This document shows, piece after piece, positions 57,136-64,000 of a stretch of 64,000 bases of DNA; the first letter of the stretch is position 1, and every line of letters starts with the position of its first letter. The notes under the pieces are model-generated. The model had not been told where the DNA came from. It saw nothing but the letters and a program-made list of their open reading frames with translations, and ran no database searches. Location: positions 15,343,096-15,407,095 of the forward strand of contig OY783191.1 in assembly GCA_963678675.1 (NCBI GenBank), read 5' to 3'. The DNA is from Xiphydria camelus (lineage: Eukaryota; Arthropoda; Insecta; Hymenoptera; Xiphydriidae). A program made the position numbers and the translations under genes.

Positions 57136-57165
57136 TATAAATATATTATATATATATATATATTT
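57136..57165. repeat. (TA)n microsatellite
   Basis: A simple TA-alternating run of about 25-30 bp. Confidence 0.9.
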
Positions 57166-58567
57166 TTAATTCAAGTTTGACTTTCTTGTCTGTACTGTAT
57201 TGGCCACCTTCATATACAGCATACAAGCGCAACACAAACGCACACGCTTGAACAATGGACTTATATGCTGTAACTGGTTTTCACTCGGGAAGAGTAGGTT
57301 ATCAACGGGAGTGTGAAGAATAAGTGGAAAAGATCTTTTAGCGCCCATTTTTCTCTTTGTTTACCCACTTATAGCAGTCACCGACACTACGAATCCGCGA
57401 TATGACAGGCATCGATACACTGCCAAGTCACAGAGCCTCGAAATGAGTTTCACTGCGCGACTGATTCGTGAAGACTTTAATGGCGACAAAAGTATTATAC
57501 AAAATTCAAATTTCTATATTTTTAACAACAAAATAGGGGGTTCAAAATTATTCATAAGTAGTTTTCTGGTATCAGGATGTTTTACAATTTAAATAAAAAT
57601 TGCTTAAAATTTTATGTTAGGTACTACCTTTATTGTCTGAAGATTTAAGTCAGATGAGAGATCGCAGTGCTTTAATAGAAGTTCCCCCCAAAAAATTCTC
57701 ATGTAAAAAAAGTACGATAAGCAGGACTATGTGATCTCATACAAGAATATATTATGAAGGAAAATGGGAACACGCGAGGCCAAAATATTATAACGAACAT
57801 TTTTTATTAAAAGAGGGCTTAAAATCCGAATGTAGTACCAAGCATTAACAAACGTCGCACCCTATATCCAGAAACATGTTTAGTGGCCCCCTACCTCATC
57901 AAATCTGTTTGTTTAAGTATCATATGGGTAGGTAAACTATAAGAGCTCTACGCCCGTCCAGATAAACAGTTTTTACGATAAGTGCGGTGTCATACGCTGT
58001 GAGGGATGCGGTTTGGACAGATGCTCTTTACGCGTTACACTGTCCGGTTCTGCCACTGCGGTAGACTGGATAGCGGGACAAGAACTCGGTAGTTTACCTA
58101 TGCTTAAATTAATTATTCGCTTTTTTAAAATAAATTCATTGAGAGAACTATTGAACAGCAGAATTTATTTAAACCAATTAAAATAATGCTGTTTCACGAG
58201 CAGTTTTGTCAGAATACTCTTTAGAGCTTTTATCGCAGAGTAGTAGCCTCTCATGTACGCACTCAATAAATTTATCCGTGCAAAACATACCGCATTCTGG
58301 AATAAAAATTAAAAAACCGCCCCGGTCTGACCGCAGCATGTCATCGCGCATTCTACTGCGCGTGTTTTCGCTTTCTTTCAATAGTCCATTCATCTCGCCG
58401 TGCCGTAGCATGATGCGGTAAAGTCCGGTGAGTGCGGCTGCGCCGGATGTGTGTCATACCTCTCATTTAAAACCGTGTCATCACACGGCATGAAGGGAAG
58501 TTTCCTCCTTCAATCTACATTTTCTACAAAGTAGATCCTTAATCAAATCCATTTTGTATATAGACCG
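57166..58567. other. Intron or intergenic DNA, no recognised gene
   Basis: Contains a 77-codon - strand frame (58178-58411) with GGFLIFIPECGMFC and FIECVHERLLLC. I do not recognise it, but it lies just outside the next mobile element and could belong to a longer decayed gene. Confidence 0.4.
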
Positions 58568-58891
58568 GGAGCTGAGAGACATTGAGTATGAAAAATCGCT
58601 GACCTCATTCTGACTGATGATTTGAGTTCAGAAAGACTTAAAGAATGACATCGTGGAGGTTGCCGGACGGAATTATGGTCCATTTTTTTTATCGGCCATT
58701 TAATAGGAGTTTTCGATTCCGTCGCTGTAGCTGTGAAAAAAACGTCGTTCTTAACTATTAAAAGGTTGTTTGGGTAAGGTATGAAATTAAAAATGGCGTC
58801 ATCATAATACAATACAAATTTATTTATTAATGAAAAAGGAATAAGTGGTTTATATAATTAATTATTATCGGAAACTAACAAAATTGTACAA

Positions 58892-59391
58892 TTACGTAGG
58901 TAAGTTTTGATAATGGTTGTGGATGCATTTGCAAAGAGAGATACAATTAACGTTGCTTTTTTTACAATTACAGGACATTGTTTTGTAATCAGCATTACAT
59001 TTGTAAGGCCTGATTAAAGAATTTGGCAAAGGCGGTATTGTCATTTGCACCGGGTGGAGCTGTCCATTTCGTCTTTCATAGCCAAATTGGAGAAAGTTCA
59101 GAGGCTCACATATTGGTTGTGAGGAATTTTTCCACAAATATGTTTGGGCTGCAGCTCTCTTAAGCAATGTAAATACAAAGCATCAGAAGTGCAAATAACT
59201 TTAGATATATTGAAATTGAAACCAATATTACGGGTAATTGACCTGAAATGTAGTTCATCTGCTGTGGATTTTTCTTTAGCAAATAAATAAGTGCAAACTT
59301 CTTCAATGTTCTTAAAATGCATCGGAGTTTCGGAGTTATTTGCAAAAGTTGAGAGAGCATCCTGAACGAATATCGGCTTGTCGTGTCGCAT
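58892..59391 (-). pseudogene. C-terminal Cys-rich domain of the PIN/XPG-like gene (left copy)
   Basis: Frames 59391-59098 and 59167-58892 continue the 437-codon gene. They give FVQDALSTFANN, EEVCTYLFAK, then LHPVQMTIPPLPNSLIR and a cysteine cluster CNADYKTMSCNCKKSNVNC plus SLCKC. The C.C.....C.C....C...C.C arrangement suggests zinc binding, CXC-like. There is a frameshift near 59390 and another near 59160. Confidence 0.65.
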
Positions 59392-60473
59392 CCTGTTAGA
59401 GCATTTAACGCGGGTAAAATATTACACATTTTTTCGCCAAGTGATTCAGCTGCTAAATGAACGCTTACAAGATTTCCTTTTTTACTCGACCCTTCAAACC
59501 AGATACCTCGACATTCAATGTTCGACAGTCTATGCCAAAAGTGAATGCTAAGCACGAAAACATCAGTATCCGAGCTAATTATAATTACTTGTTCAATCCC
59601 TCCACGAACAGCGTGAAAAATATGGCTGAACATTCTACAATCTGCTTCTAGGTGATTAGAATTCAAGTTTAGCACTTCAGATAAACTATTACTTTGGAGC
59701 TTTAAGCAATTCGTGGGGTCTTCATATCCACCGGTAATGAACAGTTCTGTTTCAGCATTGATGTTTAAAAAAGTTAGAGCATACATGCAAAGAAATTGAA
59801 CAAGCTGCAGTTTGTTTTGAGAAGAAAAAAAATCGTTGCTGTCGGCCGGGATTTTGGTTGAAGAACTTGATATAACAATTTGCTTCGGTTTCGTTCCTTT
59901 CGATCGTAATTGCGACTCAACGTACTTACTAGAAACGTCATCGTATCTATCGAAGATGACGTAAATTCTTTTAACGAAATTCTGGTATGAAAGGTTCTGT
60001 ATACGTTCGAAAAATGCAGTGGCAAAATCTCCGAAAGTATTATATTTTTGAAGTTGAATTTTATGAACTAGTGACATTCCATCGTAAATACAAACTTTCG
60101 AATGATCAGATTTTATTATTTGCTGGAAAGTGTTGTTTTCACATGCATTTATTTTCTGAACTTCGATAACTAATGCTGATTTTGTACTTTTTCTGTAGAA
60201 CCCATTGCGACTGATGGCGGGGTTAACTCTAAATTTAATTAGCGCTTCACTTAGTTCGCGATGATAACAAACGGTATGAACCCATATAGACGTCTGCTTA
60301 AGGTGTGACGGAACACTGCTATTATAAAAATTGAAAAATGTACTTGTAATATTACATCGGCGCGTATCGGAATAACGTTCACCTATAACTAAAGAAGCAA
60401 CGTGTAAACGCTGCATCCGAAGTATTCGTTCAGGATGCTCTCTCGATTTTTGCAAATAACTTCGAAACTCCAA
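59160..60473 (-). CDS. PIN/XPG-like nuclease-related protein of a mobile element, 437 codons
   Basis: One open frame. Acidic motifs in the order expected for a FEN1/XPG-type PIN fold: D131 in CIYDGMSLVHK, D175 in YVIFDRYDD, E276 and D278 in HLEADCRM, D302/D304 in IISSDTDVFVLS, and D363 in LNALTGCDTTSRY. The ALTGCDTTS motif is common to a multicopy arthropod/invertebrate gene family of unknown role. The true N-terminus is uncertain: the first Met (60473) lies inside the inverted arm, so upstream coding is lost. The frame then breaks before the Cys-rich C-terminus. The nuclease fold is inferred from motifs only. Confidence 0.6.
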   Translation of the reverse strand: MEFRSYLQKSREHPERILRMQRLHVASLVIGERYSDTRRCNITSTFFNFYNSSVPSHLKQTSIWVHTVCYHRELSEALIKFRVNPAISRNGFYRKSTKSALVIEVQKINACENNTFQQIIKSDHSKVCIYDGMSLVHKIQLQKYNTFGDFATAFFERIQNLSYQNFVKRIYVIFDRYDDVSSKYVESQLRSKGTKPKQIVISSSSTKIPADSNDFFSSQNKLQLVQFLCMYALTFLNINAETELFITGGYEDPTNCLKLQSNSLSEVLNLNSNHLEADCRMFSHIFHAVRGGIEQVIIISSDTDVFVLSIHFWHRLSNIECRGIWFEGSSKKGNLVSVHLAAESLGEKMCNILPALNALTGCDTTSRYSFRMLSQLLQITPKLRCILRTLKKFALIYLLKKNPQQMNYISGQLPVILVSISIYLKLFALLMLCIYIA

Positions 60474-60934
60474 TGCATTTTAAGAACATTGAAGAAGTTT
60501 GCACTTATTTATTTGCCAAAGAAAATTCTACAGTAGATGAACTACCTTTCAAGTTAATTACCCGTAATATCGGTTTAAATTTCAATGTATCCAAAGTTAT
60601 TTGCACTTCTAATGCTTTGTATTTACATAAGAGCTGCAGCCCAAACATATGTATTTGTGGACAAATTCCTCACAACCAATATTCACATATTGGTTGTGAG
60701 GAATTTGTCCACAAATACATGCCTCTGAACTTTCTCCAATTTGGCTATGAAAAACGAAATGGACAGCTCCACCCGGTGCAAATGACAATACCGCCTTTGC
60801 CAAATTCTTTAATCAGGCCTTGCAAATGTAATGCTGATTACAAAACAATGTCCTGTAATTGTAAAAAAAGCAACGTTAATTGTATCTCTCTTTGCAAATG
60901 CATCCACAACCATTATCAAAACTTACCTACGTAA
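60473..60934 (+). pseudogene. C-terminal Cys-rich domain (right, inverted copy)
   Basis: The 153-codon frame on the + strand is the mirror copy of 58892-59391. It starts at EEVCTYLFAKEN and ends with CNADYKTMSCNCKKSNVNC, KCIHNHYQNLPT and a stop. This copy is open throughout and has an internal hairpin (CACAACCAATATTCACATAT region, about 60670-60710). It lacks the nuclease-like part and is a truncated duplicate. Confidence 0.65.
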
Positions 60935-61229
60935 TTGTACAATTTTGTTAGTTTTCGATAATAATTAATTATATAAACCACTTATTCCTTTTTCATTAAT
61001 AAATAAATTTGTATTGTATTATGATGACGCCATTTTTAATTTCATACCTTACCCAAACAACCTTTTAATAGTTAAGAACGACGTTTTTTTCACAGCTACA
61101 GCGACGGAATCGAAAACTCCTATTAAATGGCCGATAAAAAAAATGGACCATAATTCCGTCCGGCAACCTCCACGATGTCATTCTTTAAGTCTTTCTGAAC
61201 TCAAATCATCAATCAGAATGAGGTCAGCG

Positions 61230-62130
61230 ATTTTTTCATACTCAATGTCTCTCAGCTCCTGCACTAATAGGTAGTATCGTAGGTGCCTGTGCTCTGTTAG
61301 AAAACCAATTGCCAGTCGAGCCCTTACCCTATCCAACCGGAAGATGCATGCGGCGCTGCCACTCCTTGAATCCCCAAGGTGTTTTTTAGCCGATTGCATA
61401 CCCGCATCTGTCGCTAATACGCCTTATGAGTACGCTACACCCATTTGAATACCTCCATCCTGGCAGGTTGGGATACCTAATGCCGGCTCTGGGCTCAGTC
61501 ATACCCCTTTGAATTTTCGCTTGGCTGCCCGATCCGCTCTTTCGTTCTCCTAGATACCAGTGCCCCGAGTTGTTAGGGATACTCGATTTTGACTAGCTCA
61601 CTGATTCAGTGCTTTATGGCATTTCTCAACCATTCTAGAAGTTGCCCTCGGTAACACCAGGGCCAGTAGAGCCGCTCTACTGTCGGAGCACAGCACACAC
61701 ACAGATCCAGATCTGTCTTCCTTTCTGCTTCATCGAGATACATTTCTGCGCGCATCGCAGTATAGTCAGGATCTCAATCTGGAAGACCATGGCATCCTTT
61801 CCCAGAAAGATTGATATATCAACCCCACTTGGATGTCTGTACAAACCCGCGCCCGCCAACTTCCCGATCTTGGAGCCGTCAGCATACCAAACGTCCCTTT
61901 TTCGAGGTAGCAGGGCACGACCCCCATCCCAGTCTGACCTCACAGGGAGCACCAACTGGTATCCCCTGTCGAAGTCAAGTCGGGTGGGTAATTTGTCCTA
62001 TCTGGCCTCCCAGGCGGAGCAGGATACCATTTCATTCAGGCGCCTCGAGTACCTCGAATATTCCATCCACTGATCCATACCTTTCAGGCGATATACTGCC
62101 AGTACAGCCCTCGCCTTAATAGATATGTAC
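61230..62130 (-). pseudogene. Non-LTR retrotransposon 3' remnant with RNase H
   Basis: The - strand frame 61955-61677 has RNase H motif 1 as VWYADGSKIGKLAGAGLY and then FQIEILTILRCAQK. Further downstream DSRAALLAL and ENERADRAAKRKF (over stops) continue the RNase H. RARLAIGFLTEHRHLRYYL (61399-61178) is the post-RNase H segment typical of jockey/R1-type elements. It is 5' truncated and full of stops, and sits directly against the PIN-gene element. Confidence 0.72.
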
Positions 62131-62471
62131 AGCGACTCTCTCTACGTACGTTCAAAATCGTTCCCAACACCGCTGTAGGTGTCGTTCTCGCCGAACCCGT
62201 TATCCCTCTGAAAACCAGATATTACAATCTGTGCAGACTGCTCTGGACAGTCTTATCCTTTAAACGGAATTGTCGGTCCTTGGGACTGCTATTAAAATTG
62301 TTCGGGTGTATAGGTAATTGTAATGTGAAAGAAAAAAAAATTTTTTAATTAGTAGCTTCATCTTTCATCATTTCCAACACGTACATGGAGTTTTCAATTT
62401 TTTTATCGATAAATCGCAAAAATTGCCTTAAATTAAAAATGTAGCGGTGTATCAGATCAGCCCGTACGGTT

Positions 62472-62878
62472 AGGGGGCATTTACACGGGTCGATTTTCGC
62501 CGTGCGACTGGTCGCTTACGAAGTCGCCTCTGTAAGCCGCATCGCTACCCCATTTACACAGTCGACTCAAATCGCAAGCGACTAAGTCATTTTCTTCGAA
62601 AATTTTGACCAGAATAGATCTTTTACGTGCTGGCATCGAAATAGTTAGTGAATCAATTCTTCAAGAATTGGTTAAAGAACAAAGAAAGAAAAAGAAGAAG
62701 AAGGAATGGAAAAAACGTGAATGTTGGATTCGCGGATGGATTTCTCGACGTAAAATATTGGGTGCTTCGGATAGGTACTTTATTGATGGAATTGAGGTCA
62801 GAAGATCCAGATTATTTGAGAAAACGTTTAAGAATTATTACAGATCAGTTTGAGACTTTACTACGTAACCGATGAATA
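62472..62878 (+). pseudogene. PIF/Harbinger transposase N-terminal remnant
   Basis: Begins with a GGGGCATTTACACGGGTCG-type end. Coding from 62605 includes ECWIRGWISRRKILGASD. After a frameshift near 62775, LLMELRSEDPDYLRKRLRI and DQFETLL follow. The W-RR-x-GA, EL-EDP-Y--LRM, FE-LL layout is the N-terminal region of Harbinger DDE_Tnp_4 transposases. The catalytic part is missing. Confidence 0.6.
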
Positions 62879-62921
62879 ATGGCACATCCCTAGTACCGCA
62901 AGAAGGGGTCGGGCTGTCTTA

Positions 62922-63060
62922 GGCCTGGTTGTACAACATGCCGATATACTGCCCGATAGTGTTATCCTGCCGACAAGTCCGCTTTTGACGTATTTTGACT
63001 ATAGCATAAAGCGGACTTGTCGGCAGGAATAACACTATCGGCATGTTGTACAACCGGCCC
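62922..63060. mobile_element. 139 bp hairpin MITE with TTA duplication
   Basis: The ends GGCCTGGTTGTACAACATGC and complement are flanked by TTA (62919-62921, 63061-63063). It is almost a full hairpin with a short loop near 62995. The GGSCYGGTT end and TWA duplication resemble the MITE at 8258-8383. It lies beside a Harbinger transposase remnant. Confidence 0.82.
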
Positions 63061-63063
63061 TTA

Positions 63064-64000
63064 GAGGAATGGTTCGACCCTCATTACCTGGAAACGCCAG
63101 GGTGTTAATTCGGTGTCTGCGAGACGACCTGTGTGTACGGGTGCCGACTATAGTGAGAATCGATAGTCAGAATTCCGACCATCGTTTGTCGGAACACGTA
63201 TGTATATTAATTAAACAAGTAGGTACTTGCTACTACGGTCAATTTCCCACACTACACTTACAACGTGGCTACTGTTTATATAGACCGAAATGCCATTTGC
63301 CGACTTTTGCCGACTGGCACAAGCCGAGAAATACGTCCACATTACTCTTGGCATTGCCATTTGGCCTTGCCGCTTGGCATTTTTCGGCATAGTGGGGACG
63401 CGGCTTTAGTCGCTAGAAATACTTTCATACGACGATCGTGTGTAAACGTGAGCAAAATGCTCATATAGCGACCAATGCCGGGCTAAAAAGCGGTCAGCCG
63501 TAGGAAACAAAATTAATGTACCACCACTAGTCCAGGGAAATAAGACTTCCTCTGCGGAATGAGAGAAAGCAAGCTGGATTTTTGCAGAGATCTTCGTTTT
63601 GATGTTCTAATGAAGCACCAAAAAGTCTCATATACTCACCCTTGTGCGTCTCGAGATATCAAAGGTCAAAGGTCATGAAAATCAGTTTTTTGCGAAAATC
63701 TCGCTTCCGGTTAGTCTGATGTCTTAAGAAGTTTTAACAAAATTTACGTAAAACAGCATTCTCTACAAGTTTGATTCTATACATTTTTTTGTAATATCAA
63801 CCGTTTTCGAGATATAGCGTGAAGGAGCGGGAGCGCGCATTTTTGAATAGGTCATAGTGTATATACTACCCAATTATGGAGAAAGGCAGTAATTAGCAAA
63901 ACAAATCGAAGTGCGTTTCTTGGTACCATTGAATATCTTCAATTATTTTGTAACCAAATTTTGTACCCTTTCGTAGTGTTAAAGGTAGGTTTTATTAGTA
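63064..64000. other. No recognised gene
   Basis: Unassigned DNA to the window end. Short frames have no recognisable domain. TCTCGAGATATCAAAGGTCA and related AT-rich text in the last 400 bp looks like dispersed repeat but I cannot name it. Confidence 0.4.

Larger units (their letters stand above)
58568..61258. mobile_element. Inverted-duplication element carrying a PIN/XPG-like gene
   Basis: The arms 58568-59395 and 60431-61258 are reverse complements (positions sum to 119826) around a central segment of about 1 kb. The arms contain the gene's 3' end and a 3' flanking frame (58543-58812 and 61014-61274, same peptide). So one gene body is bracketed by two oppositely oriented copies of its own 3' end. 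No target duplication was identified. Confidence 0.75.

Noticed and set aside
59987..60169. Small + strand frames opposite the 437-codon gene
   Set aside because: They are antisense shadows of the PIN/XPG-like coding sequence.

Overview
This is a eukaryotic, almost certainly insect, genomic window. It has long introns, AT-rich DNA and very dense transposon debris. The only host gene I can support is one salt-inducible kinase (SIK) gene on the + strand, seen as two consecutive kinase-domain exons. Exon 29605-29728 runs from the Ser-Leu-Gly after the DxW of subdomain IX into subdomain X. Exon 55060-55180 is subdomain XI. The exons join in phase 1 across a 25.3 kb intron, and the intron upstream of the first exon is at least 29.6 kb. 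Everything else is transposable elements, satellites and unassigned intron. The insect order cannot be fixed from the sequence alone.

Upstream intron (1-29604). A mariner (3871-4606 plus 28409-28925) is split by one inserted palindromic element, 4607-28408, flanked by TA. Without nested insertions that element is about 3.1 kb: two arms of about 1.5 kb around a loop near 8727. Nine later insertions separate its parts: a solo LTR, an IS630/Tc1-like remnant, a TTAA element, a Harbinger-type MITE, a 0.9 kb solo LTR carrying a 4.5 kb Transib transposon, a pogo transposon, two composite inserts, and a 5.2 kb foldback with tRNA-like segments. For each insertion the opposite arm keeps the unoccupied site, so boundaries and most target duplications can be read from the window itself.

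The Transib (9712-14210) has an uninterrupted 681-codon RAG1-like transposase with all three acidic residues and the C2H2 zinc ligands. Its ends begin CACAGTG, and its target duplication is CGGCG.

Downstream intron (29729-55059). It holds an 890 bp MITE, then an 11.6 kb foldback element (31664-43260) with a 9 bp duplication. The long inverted ends of that element are tandem arrays of a 164 bp unit. Inside are a decayed MULE-type transposase, an in-frame ubiquitin-protease-like domain, and a roughly 37-copy 40 bp minisatellite. Next come a decayed Ty3/gypsy retrotransposon (46105-50450, - strand), a pogo-like remnant with a PHD-like finger (51403-53135) and a hairpin MITE.

After 55180: nested palindromic MITEs, an element with a PIN/XPG-like nuclease gene whose 3' end is duplicated in inverted orientation (58568-61258), a non-LTR RNase H remnant and a PIF/Harbinger remnant. 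No tool was available, so family names rest on motif recognition.
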